Source: a bacterium (GTDB lineage: Bacteria > UBA6262). Taken from it: 34,548 nucleotides of DNA. The translations under genes were made by a program, and so were the position numbers. Of the stretch, positions 27,462 to 34,548 are shown piece by piece. Positions within the stretch are counted from its first letter, which is position 1. The number at the start of each line of letters is the position of its first letter. The stretch covers positions 1-34,548 of the forward strand of contig JAQUQP010000002.1 in the NCBI GenBank assembly GCA_028716025.1, written 5' to 3'. Below the pieces are notes generated by a model. It was not told the origin of the DNA, did not search any database, and saw only the letters and a program-made list of their open reading frames with translations.

Positions 27462-28511
27462 ATGCCCAAACTTCCAATAATAGGAATGACTATCGGTGAC
27501 CCTTCAGGGATAGGTCCGGAAATAGTAGCTAAGGTTTTAGCCGATAAAAATGTTTATATGTCCTGTCGCCCGGTAGTTATAGGTAACAGTGTAATTATTC
27601 AGGAGGGGATTAGGGTGGCTAATCTTGGCCTGCAGGTCAAAGTCATCAAGGATATTACAGAAGCAAAATACGTGCCGGGAATTATTGAGGTTATAGAAGC
27701 GGCAGATTTTAATCTTGCTGGCCTGCAATATGGTAAAGTACAGGCCACCAGTGGCAAAATAGCCGGGCAAAGCATAGCCAAAGCGATTCAATTGGCTATA
27801 GAACATAAAATACATGCGGTAGTGACAGCTCCCATTAATAAAGAGTCATTTAACCAGGGTGGATTTCCCTATCCTGGACATACAGAAATGTTCGCTGCTT
27901 TGACCCAGACTAAAAATTATTCCATGATGCTGGTATATGGCAATCTGCGGGTGGCTCATGTGACAACTCATGTTTCTATGCGGCAGGCCCTGGACCTGAT
28001 CACTACTGAGCGGGTGTTGAATACGATCATGGTTGCCTATAATGCCTGTGTTTCATTGGGTATAAAACAGCCTAAGATAGGAGTGGCTGGCCTAAATCCT
28101 CATGCTAGTGATGGCGGGATGTTTGGGGATGAAGAGGAAAAGGCTATTATACCGGCGATAAAGATTGCCCAGGGAAAAGGTATAAAGGCCTCCGGCCCGG
28201 TTCCGGGAGACACAGTTTTTGCCAAAGCTAGAGGGGGTTGGTTCGATGCAGTTGTAGCTATGTATCACGATCAGGGACATATCCCCTTAAAACTGATCGG
28301 TTTTGTGTGGGAAAGCGATCAGCAAAAATGGGGACAAATAGCCGGAGTCAATATTACCTTTGGACTGCCGATCATCAGGACTTCGGTTGATCATGGTACG
28401 GCGTTTGGTAAAGCAGGTAAAGGTACGGCTGATGCGACTAGTCTGAAGAATGCCATAGAAATTGCTGTGACTCTGGCGCAGACGAAATTCAAAGAGGATC
28501 TTTCAGGTTAA
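27462..28511 (+). CDS. PdxA-family 4-(phospho)hydroxyacid dehydrogenase
   Basis: The 349-residue protein has the PdxA signature GDPSGIGPE at 12-20. Three histidines, at 170, 214 and 269, match the spacing of the metal ligands of E. coli PdxA, and it ends with SVDHGTAFGKAGKG. PdxA oxidises and decarboxylates 4-phosphohydroxy-L-threonine for vitamin B6; PdxA2 relatives act on 4-phospho-threonate or erythronate. The block around 282-300 (GFVWESDQQKWG, then GVNITFGLP) looks more PdxA2-like. No other B6 gene and no threonate kinase is present. It may make a substituent precursor with the neighbouring HAD and ATP-grasp proteins, or boost PLP for the three aminotransferases. Confidence 0.85.
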   Translation: MPKLPIIGMTIGDPSGIGPEIVAKVLADKNVYMSCRPVVIGNSVIIQEGIRVANLGLQVKVIKDITEAKYVPGIIEVIEAADFNLAGLQYGKVQATSGKIAGQSIAKAIQLAIEHKIHAVVTAPINKESFNQGGFPYPGHTEMFAALTQTKNYSMMLVYGNLRVAHVTTHVSMRQALDLITTERVLNTIMVAYNACVSLGIKQPKIGVAGLNPHASDGGMFGDEEEKAIIPAIKIAQGKGIKASGPVPGDTVFAKARGGWFDAVVAMYHDQGHIPLKLIGFVWESDQQKWGQIAGVNITFGLPIIRTSVDHGTAFGKAGKGTADATSLKNAIEIAVTLAQTKFKEDLSG

Positions 28512-28512
28512 A

Positions 28513-29991
28513 ATGAAAATAAAGAAATTATCGGATATAAAGGATCTGCTATTAAATCAGCGAACTACCAAGCAGGTTCTTTTTAAAAATACTTTCTGGA
28601 TAGCGCTACCAGATAGTTTCGGAAAATTACTAAGAACCTTGATCGTAATATACATAGCTCGGTTTCTGGGGGCAGCGGGTTATGGGAAATTTACTTTTGC
28701 TTTAGCTTATATCGCCATTTTTGTCAGCTTTTTGGACCTGGGTTTAAGCACGATCATTACCAGGGAGCTGGCGCAGGACAAACAGCAAGAAAAGTATTTT
28801 AATTCCTTAGTTTCGCTAAAGCTTATTTTAGGCGTAGTAGTCATTTCCATGCAATGTGGTATTTCCTTTTTTATTACTAGTGACCCGGATATAAGGAAAG
28901 TGATCTGGATCCTGTCTTTGTTTTCATTTGTCAGCCAATTTCCGGAAATATTTTATGCTTTTTTACGTGCCCGTCAAAAAATGGAATATGAATCTTGGTC
29001 GAATATATTGCAAGTCTCTATTATGACATTGTTGATACTACTTGTGGTGGCTAAGGTTCCCAGTATTCTTAAGATAAGTTATGTTTATTTAGGCTCCAGC
29101 CTGATCACGGTAGTACCGTTGATATTTCTCTTTAATTATTCTATAGCTCCGGTCAGGATTGATATAAATATCCGGACCTGGAAGAAATATTTGTCTATGT
29201 CCTGGCCTTTAGCCCTGACCTCTATCTTCGGGATGCTTTATAGTTATATTGATTCGGTAATGATGGGGTATTTAGGACAAATGGTGCAAACCGGATTATA
29301 TAATGCGGCTTTAAGAGTGGTATATGTCTTAGCGGCGCCAGCTAGCGTAATTTGTTTAAGTTTTTATCCGGTTTTGAGCAAATTTTCCGGTCAAACAGCG
29401 GCCAGACTACAGGCTATCTGGAATTTTCAGTTGAAGTTGATGAGTGCCATAGCGATACCCATAGTCGCTGGAGGAATGATATTAGCTCCCAAGATCATCG
29501 GTATGGTATATGGGCCTGATTTTGCTCCGGCGGTCCCAGTGCTCAGGATCCTGATGGTCATGACCGGGATCACTTTTCTGATCAATCCTTTCAGTAATAT
29601 GCTGATATCGGCCAATCACCAGGAAAAAACATTTTGGGTGACTGTAGCTGGTGCAGCCATAAATATTTCGCTGAACCTAGTACTAATACCGCGTTATAGT
29701 TTGTATGGCGCAGCGATAGCCAGTATAACTACTTACCTGCTGATATTAGGATTGTATTTTTACTTTACCAAGGTCTATGTGCGCATAAAGCCGGTAACCG
29801 GCGGTGTACTGTTTAATCTAATCAGGATTATGATCGCTTGCCTGGTCATGTCCTTATTTATCTCTTGGCCTCTAATATTTAAATATAATGTCCTCCAGGT
29901 AATTTTTATGGGGGCGGTTGTTTATATGTTAGTTTACTATTTTCTCCGCCGAGCTACCAAATATTATCTGAGGAAGGGTAAGCATGCTTAG
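28513..29991 (+). CDS. Lipid-linked oligosaccharide flippase (Wzx-like), second copy
   Basis: The 492-residue polytopic protein has the Wzx/RfbX N-terminus: Phe-Lys-Asn-Thr-Phe-Trp-Ile-Ala, then RFLGAAGYGKFTFALAY and LDLGLSTIITRELAQDK. It carries about 12-14 helices and a basic end. It should export the undecaprenyl-linked unit carrying the nonulosonic acid, because it lies directly after that pathway and before candidate transferases. The first flippase (4796) is about 50 residues shorter and differs in its motifs, so the two probably belong to different repeat units. It starts one base after the PdxA stop and overlaps the next gene by 8 bases. Confidence 0.88.
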   Translation: MKIKKLSDIKDLLLNQRTTKQVLFKNTFWIALPDSFGKLLRTLIVIYIARFLGAAGYGKFTFALAYIAIFVSFLDLGLSTIITRELAQDKQQEKYFNSLVSLKLILGVVVISMQCGISFFITSDPDIRKVIWILSLFSFVSQFPEIFYAFLRARQKMEYESWSNILQVSIMTLLILLVVAKVPSILKISYVYLGSSLITVVPLIFLFNYSIAPVRIDINIRTWKKYLSMSWPLALTSIFGMLYSYIDSVMMGYLGQMVQTGLYNAALRVVYVLAAPASVICLSFYPVLSKFSGQTAARLQAIWNFQLKLMSAIAIPIVAGGMILAPKIIGMVYGPDFAPAVPVLRILMVMTGITFLINPFSNMLISANHQEKTFWVTVAGAAINISLNLVLIPRYSLYGAAIASITTYLLILGLYFYFTKVYVRIKPVTGGVLFNLIRIMIACLVMSLFISWPLIFKYNVLQVIFMGAVVYMLVYYFLRRATKYYLRKGKHA

Positions 29992-31648
29992 TAAAGTACG
30001 AAAGAACATGGCCAGGATATTTAAAGAAATGGTGAAGAAAAGTGATCTTATGTATGTCCTAGTGTTCTTCGTCTGGGGTATTGTTCGGATACTCCGGATT
30101 AAGTATATTTTTTCTAATTTAGGGCCGGCAGTCGGACGGTCCGACAAAAAAGTTCTGATTTTTGGTGTTCGTACCCTGGCCACAACCAACCTGGTATACT
30201 TTGATGCCTTCTTTGGGCAGGCATTCAAAAAACTTGGTTGCAAGGTAAAAATGCTTTATTGCGATGGTCTGATGGATTCCTGTGATGCTGACACAATGCT
30301 GCGCAGCCAGAAACCAGCTTGTACTATTTGTCGTACCCTGGGTCCGTCATTAAAGCAGGCTTTGAATCTGGATTGTCTTTCTTTAAAAAAGTTTATTACT
30401 AAAGAAGAAATTGACGCAATAAATGAAAAAGTGAACGAAATGACCAGTGGACAAATGGCCGAGGCTAATTCACTGGGGGTGGAAGTAGGTGCGCATGCCG
30501 TTTCTTCTGCCGTCAGGTATTTTCTGGCTGGCAGGATCGATCTGCAGGATCCAGAACACGAAAAAAAACTGCGGGAGAAACTTAAGGCAGCTATGATCAT
30601 GACTAAAATAGCAGCGGCGATCTATGATCAGGAAAAACCGGATATTATTTTCATGTTACACGGGATTTACAGCACCTGGGGGCCTTTCTTCGATTATTTC
30701 CGCTTGAAAAAAGTTGATGTCATTGCTTATGGAAATGCGGCTTATCGGTTTGGTTCTTTTGTCTTTCTGCGTAATGGCCGGGAATATGAATTTGTGTATG
30801 AAAAAATGTGGAATAAATATAGAAATGAGCCTTTCCCGGTGGAAGAAAAAAAGCAGATCACTGATTATTTGGCAGAAAGGTTCAAAGGATTGGTCGGGGA
30901 TCATCTCATGTATAGGGAAAATTTTGAGGACAAGAAAAAACAATGTGAATTTGACCGCCTTAACCAAAAGAAATATGAAAATAAGTATGTACTTTATCCC
31001 AACCTGGCTTGGGATGCTTGTGTCGAAGGTCGCAGTTCTGGTATCTTTAAGAGTCTTTTTGACTGGATAGACAATACTATAGAATTCTTTATGGCCCGGC
31101 CGGAATATCAGCTCATTATCAAACCCCATCCGGCGGAGCTTATCTGGGAAAAGGGTACGGAAAGTATCAGCAAATATATCAACCGGAAATTTCCGCAATT
31201 GCCAGAAAATATTGTTTTGTTAAAAGCAGATACTCCTTTAAATGCCTATGAAGTAATACAGCCTGATGGTATTTGCCTGACTTTTAATGGTACAATCGGA
31301 TTAGAATTCGCTACTCAGGGGATGCCGGTGATTGTTGCGGGTAACAGCCATTACAAGGATGCCGGGATAGTATATAAGATAGAGAGTTTGGAGGACTACC
31401 GCAGTTTACTGGAACAGCCTTATAGATTGCTGGAATTTTCAAATATCCATAAAGAGCTAGCCATTAAGTATGCCTATTTTTATTTCTTTAAATTGATGAT
31501 ACGTATACCTTTCTATCGCGGTGATGTCTGGTCCGAGATCGATTGGCGGTATGTAGCCAATACCGGAAAACTATTTAATGAAAATAATAATCTTATGAAG
31601 ATATGTAACTATATAGTTACCGGAAGAGAAATAATAGAACCTCTGTAA
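29984..31648 (+). CDS. Capsule-type GT-B protein, candidate nonulosonate transferase
   Basis: The 554-residue protein has a hydrophobic N-terminal segment (about 22-37). A cysteine cluster Cys93-x6-Cys100-x12-Cys113-x2-Cys116 could bind zinc. A C-terminal GT-B domain follows, with Lys-Pro-His-Pro at 380-383 and then TFNGTIGLEFATQGMPVIVAG. The KPHP and substrate-loop pattern is that of capsule-synthesis and surface-carbohydrate proteins related to KpsS/KpsC, several of which use CMP-activated 2-keto acids. It is the first non-flippase gene after the nonulosonate pathway, so transfer of the CMP-sugar is a reasonable inference. There is no proof of donor. Confidence 0.65.
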   Translation: MLSKVRKNMARIFKEMVKKSDLMYVLVFFVWGIVRILRIKYIFSNLGPAVGRSDKKVLIFGVRTLATTNLVYFDAFFGQAFKKLGCKVKMLYCDGLMDSCDADTMLRSQKPACTICRTLGPSLKQALNLDCLSLKKFITKEEIDAINEKVNEMTSGQMAEANSLGVEVGAHAVSSAVRYFLAGRIDLQDPEHEKKLREKLKAAMIMTKIAAAIYDQEKPDIIFMLHGIYSTWGPFFDYFRLKKVDVIAYGNAAYRFGSFVFLRNGREYEFVYEKMWNKYRNEPFPVEEKKQITDYLAERFKGLVGDHLMYRENFEDKKKQCEFDRLNQKKYENKYVLYPNLAWDACVEGRSSGIFKSLFDWIDNTIEFFMARPEYQLIIKPHPAELIWEKGTESISKYINRKFPQLPENIVLLKADTPLNAYEVIQPDGICLTFNGTIGLEFATQGMPVIVAGNSHYKDAGIVYKIESLEDYRSLLEQPYRLLEFSNIHKELAIKYAYFYFFKLMIRIPFYRGDVWSEIDWRYVANTGKLFNENNNLMKICNYIVTGREIIEPL

Positions 31649-31660
31649 GGAGCTGAATTA

Positions 31661-32308
31661 ATGACCGGTAAAATCCTGGATAAAGCAAGATCGATTATAA
31701 GGAACTTTTGCTATTTCCGCTGCGGAGCCTGGTGGCGGGCGGTCAAGAAGCGGCCATTACCACAAAATAAGGATGGGCGGGTTCTGATACACATTGGCTG
31801 CGGTGAGTTCAATGATCCTAAGTATATAAATATTGATTCCCGGCCCGGATGGCATATTCATTATGTTGATAATATTGAAAATTGCCGAAGGATCTTCCAG
31901 GCTGGCTATGCCGATCTGATTTATGCCTGCCATGTGCTGGAGCATGTATCGCATTTAAAACTTAAATTAACGCTACAGGGATTACAAGCGGTATTGAAAG
32001 ATGGCGGGGTGTTAAGATTGTCAGTGCCTAATTTCGATACCATTTATAATATATATACGAAAAAAAAGAAAATAGGTGATATTATCGCTCCCTTAATGGG
32101 TGGCCAGGGTTACCCGGGTAATTTTCATTTTGCCGTATTTAATGAGGCCTATCTGAAAGACTTATTATTGCAGAGCGGGTTTACTAAAGTTCTACACTGG
32201 ACTCCGGAGAATACCCCGGATCATGGTTTTAATGATTGGTCGGGGCGGACCATAAAACTTTATGGAGAAGAATGGCCGATCAGCCTTAATTTAGAAGCTA
32301 TAAAATGA
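31661..32308 (+). CDS. SAM-dependent methyltransferase
   Basis: The 215-residue protein has motif I around LIHIGCGEF (42-50), Asn-Ile-Asp-Ser at the end of strand 2, and ACHVLEHVSH with DGGVLRLSVPNF, the methyltransferase type 11 layout found in many polysaccharide loci. It may methylate a glycan residue. The family can also contain divergent, non-methylating members, so activity is presumed from the motifs. AAGGAG at 31647-31652 lies eight bases before the ATG. It overlaps the next gene by 4 bases. Confidence 0.78.
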   Translation: MTGKILDKARSIIRNFCYFRCGAWWRAVKKRPLPQNKDGRVLIHIGCGEFNDPKYINIDSRPGWHIHYVDNIENCRRIFQAGYADLIYACHVLEHVSHLKLKLTLQGLQAVLKDGGVLRLSVPNFDTIYNIYTKKKKIGDIIAPLMGGQGYPGNFHFAVFNEAYLKDLLLQSGFTKVLHWTPENTPDHGFNDWSGRTIKLYGEEWPISLNLEAIK

Positions 32309-33486
32309 ATAATAACCTACCGGTAAAAATATTTTATTGCCAGCATCCGGCCAGCATCATTTTTTTTAAGAACCTGGCGGGGATCATACGGGAGAAAGAC
32401 CGGCAATGCCGGATCATTTTAGTATTATCAGCACATCCTTATTTTCAAACCTTTAATCTTAAACCATATGTCCAATCCTTCAATGAAATAGTAAAGCTTG
32501 ATTATGTGTCTTACCGTAAAAATATTGCGGCAGGAATATTAGCCGCCTGGTCCTTAAGAAAGAGAATAAGACAATTGACCCAAAGCTGGTCTTTATTATA
32601 TTTCAGAATTGACCTGTTCCTGATGGATTCAGCTTGGCTGCCAGCTAATCTTTTCCTTTATTATTTTGCCTATTTCAACCGGAAAGCCCATATTGTAAGG
32701 TTTTTCGTTTCTCTGCCGCAAAAGACAGAGCGGACAAGTTCTGCCCGCAATTTTTTAATATCGTGGTACCATATATTTTGCGGAGGATACAAAGTAAAGA
32801 CTATTATCAGCCCAGCAGGAAAATTTTTGGATCTTTATTACCAGCAGCCGGTCCCGGGCGAAAAAATCATCATTATTGCGCCTGGTTCAAGCTCAATGGT
32901 TAGCGGATATGAAAGCATGTCTTATCCTGCCCCGCGCAGCGTTAGTAAACAAGTAAAAGATATGGTTATAGTATTCGGAGATGCGACCTTGTTTGATTTT
33001 TACAGCGCATATTTGCCGACGGAACAGGAATGTCGGGAGCGGTTAAAATTATTATTTTCATCTCTGGAAAGTCATTATGTGGGAGGGAGACTATTTTACA
33101 AACCACATCCGGGAGATAAGGGGAAATTAATGCCTGGTCCGGAATATTCCCATTATCAGGTTTTTACTAAAGATATGAATGCTGAAACTATCATAGACCA
33201 GTATCAGGAACATATTTTAGCGGTTTATTCTTTTGCTTCAACTTCTTCGGTGGCAGCTTCTTTTTACCGGATACCGGCTTATACTTATTATCGTTATCTG
33301 TGTAATGCCGCTGGTAAAGATAAATTTGACCGGATCATCGGGACAGAATATTTGCAATCCCCTTACCTTTGTCATTTGAGCGAGCTAAAAGATATTGGTA
33401 AAGTCGATTGTATATCCAATAATATAGAAAACAGCGAATCAGCTGATCAAGAGAAAGTTAATAAAATATTGAATATTTCAGGATAA
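32305..33486 (+). CDS. GT-B protein with polysialyltransferase-like HP and SS motifs
   Basis: The 393-residue soluble protein has Lys-Pro-His-Pro-Gly-Asp at 266-271 and Ser312-Thr-Ser-Ser315 in YSFASTSSVAAS. Their order and spacing recall the HP and SS motifs of bacterial sialyltransferases and polysialyltransferases (GT52, GT38), where the His binds the CMP donor. The overall sequence is not familiar enough for a family assignment. With two CMP-nonulosonate modules upstream, it is a good candidate transferase for one of them. An alternative is a capsule-type GT with another donor. Start is by ATGA overlap with the methyltransferase. Confidence 0.55.
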   Translation: MNNNLPVKIFYCQHPASIIFFKNLAGIIREKDRQCRIILVLSAHPYFQTFNLKPYVQSFNEIVKLDYVSYRKNIAAGILAAWSLRKRIRQLTQSWSLLYFRIDLFLMDSAWLPANLFLYYFAYFNRKAHIVRFFVSLPQKTERTSSARNFLISWYHIFCGGYKVKTIISPAGKFLDLYYQQPVPGEKIIIIAPGSSSMVSGYESMSYPAPRSVSKQVKDMVIVFGDATLFDFYSAYLPTEQECRERLKLLFSSLESHYVGGRLFYKPHPGDKGKLMPGPEYSHYQVFTKDMNAETIIDQYQEHILAVYSFASTSSVAASFYRIPAYTYYRYLCNAAGKDKFDRIIGTEYLQSPYLCHLSELKDIGKVDCISNNIENSESADQEKVNKILNISG

Positions 33487-33499
33487 AGAGACTATGTAA

Positions 33500-34369
33500 A
33501 TGATCACAATATTTAGTATTCCCAAACCTTTTACCGGTAAAATTGATATTATACAAAAAAACGCTATTGTTAGTTGGATTAAATTAGGGCCCGGCGTCCA
33601 GATAATGCTTCTTGGTAATGATGTCGGGGTAAAAGAAATAGCTGATAAAAATAATTTAATTCATCTTAATGAAGTGAAAGTAAACAATTTTGGAACGCCG
33701 TTTATTGATTCTGCCTTTAATATGGTCAGGAATAAAGCCAAGTACAGTGTACTGGTTTATGTTAATGCTGATATAATCTTATTACCTGATTTGCTCGATT
33801 CGATCCGGGAAGTGACGCATATTCCGCAATATTTAATGAGCGGGCGGCGGGTGGACCTGGATCTGGGAAAATCCCTGGAATATACCGCTGGCTGGGAAGA
33901 AATGCTCTTGCAAGAAATAGCTTTAAAAGGCACGCTCCATGGTTTTTCAGGGATCGATTACTTTGTTTTCCCGAAAAATATGCTGTTGCCTGTCCCTCCC
34001 TTTATCGTTGGCCGGCAGGGATGGGATAATTGGATGCTTTGGTACGCTAAGAACCACCATATACCCATAATAGACGCTACCGGTTCAATTACTGCGGTCC
34101 ATCAGAACCATGACTATACTCATTCTAAATATGGGGAGAAGGATAGGGTTGGGGGGCCGGAAAAAGATTACAATTATAAACTAGCAGGCAATCTTTTCCA
34201 AATGCTAAGTTTAAGGGAAGCGGACTTGGTTATTATGCGGGATGGCCTACGTCCTCCTGGCGGCATTAGATTAATCATTTCAAAATTATCCAAGACCTAT
34301 TTGTGGCAGGTCCTCTTCGCTTTTAAAAGAAGAATAACAAACTATTGGGAAAATAAATGGCACAAGTAG
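33500..34369 (+). CDS. GT-A-like glycosyltransferase family protein
   Basis: The 289-residue protein begins MITIFSIPKPF and has a predicted GT-A core with Val-Asn-Ala-Asp at about 88-91, in the position of the metal-binding DXD motif, then LHGFSGIDYFVFPKN and QGWDNWMLWYA, with the acidic residue of the acceptor loop. It looks like an uncharacterised family of small GT-A proteins from polysaccharide clusters. No membrane helix is seen. A tiny ATGTAA precedes the chosen ATG 33500 and cannot be the start. The last 13 bases overlap the start of the next gene. Confidence 0.6.
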   Translation: MITIFSIPKPFTGKIDIIQKNAIVSWIKLGPGVQIMLLGNDVGVKEIADKNNLIHLNEVKVNNFGTPFIDSAFNMVRNKAKYSVLVYVNADIILLPDLLDSIREVTHIPQYLMSGRRVDLDLGKSLEYTAGWEEMLLQEIALKGTLHGFSGIDYFVFPKNMLLPVPPFIVGRQGWDNWMLWYAKNHHIPIIDATGSITAVHQNHDYTHSKYGEKDRVGGPEKDYNYKLAGNLFQMLSLREADLVIMRDGLRPPGGIRLIISKLSKTYLWQVLFAFKRRITNYWENKWHK

Positions 34370-34548
34370 CTATTACCAGAAATAATCTTTCTTTAACCCT
34401 GCGGGCGATTAAAATAGACCGGGAAATCTACTTGATCGTTTTAAGCATAACAACTTTGATCGGCCTGTTGTTCTTCCCGCGGTTCATTATTGGTTTTGGC
34501 GCTAAAATAAGGTTAGAAGATATCACTTTCTTTTTTCTCTTTTTCATT
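34357..34548 (+). CDS. N-terminus of a probable O-antigen polymerase/ligase (partial)
   Basis: An ATG at 34357 opens a frame that runs without a stop to the window edge (64 codons) and overlaps the preceding gene by 13 bases. The peptide has a short basic N-terminus, a helix (about 24-41), and then Lys-Ile-Arg-Leu-Glu-Asp-Ile before a second Phe-rich helix. The basic Lys-Ile-Arg-x-x-Asp loop after helix 1 is common at the start of Wzy/WaaL-family polymerases and ligases. A polymerase would complete the Wzx/Wzy/Wzz set. Only the N-terminus is visible. Confidence 0.6.
   Translation, partial: MAQVAITRNNLSLTLRAIKIDREIYLIVLSITTLIGLLFFPRFIIGFGAKIRLEDITFFFLFFI

Noticed and set aside
30656..31198. 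A long minus-strand open frame of 180 codons opposite the 29984 gene
   Set aside because: It lies wholly within a plus-strand gene with clear motifs and shows no family features or ribosome site. The other minus-strand frames have the same problem.

Overview
The window is one long plus-strand run of surface-polysaccharide genes: about 27 complete genes, a partial gene at the right edge and a poorly defined left edge. Genes are packed with gaps of a few bases or short ATGA-type overlaps, so most are probably co-transcribed. No rRNA, tRNA, CRISPR array, transposase or phage gene was seen, and no gap exceeds 130 bases. TGA is used as a stop, Shine-Dalgarno sites are normal, and two lipid-linked oligosaccharide flippases, a Wzz-like chain-length protein and the start of a likely polymerase point to a diderm bacterium with a Wzx/Wzy system. 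G+C looks like roughly 40%. The style fits an uncultivated lineage such as Omnitrophota, but that is a weak inference because no taxonomic marker is present.

Left half (1-13,094): an export and extracytoplasmic glycosylation block. It holds a GtrB/DPM1-type polyprenyl-phosphate glycosyltransferase, three membrane proteins that share a repeated domain of about 125-147 residues (four copies; two of the proteins also carry a GT-C-like multi-membrane region), a first flippase, two GT2 enzymes, a methyltransferase and a GT4 enzyme. The likely logic is that cytoplasmic enzymes build a lipid-linked glycan, while the GtrB-like enzyme charges a polyprenyl carrier that the GT-C proteins use outside the membrane.

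Middle (13,222-18,401): a Wzz-like protein, a GDP-fucose-synthase-like reductase/epimerase, a CMP-acylneuraminate synthetase (NeuA-like), a short NeuB-like synthase without the C-terminal SAF domain, a class IV aminotransferase and a radical SAM/SPASM enzyme. This looks like a first nonulosonic-type acid module of unknown product.

Right-middle (18,432-28,511): a second, pseudaminic-type module: PseB, PseC, an aldo/keto reductase, a SpsF-type cytidylyltransferase, a class III aminotransferase, PseG and PseI, followed by a HAD phosphatase, an ATP-grasp ligase and a PdxA-family dehydrogenase. The usual N-acetyltransferase PseH is not present, so the N-acyl group may be supplied elsewhere or be unusual.

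Right end (28,513-34,548): a second flippase, two GT-B proteins with KPHP motifs that are candidate nonulosonate transferases, a methyltransferase, a GT-A-like enzyme, and the first 64 codons of a probable Wzy/O-antigen ligase family protein.

The strongest candidates for something undescribed are the four-copy extracytoplasmic domain family, and the double nonulosonate locus with its unexplained radical SAM, class IV aminotransferase, ATP-grasp and PdxA-like genes.
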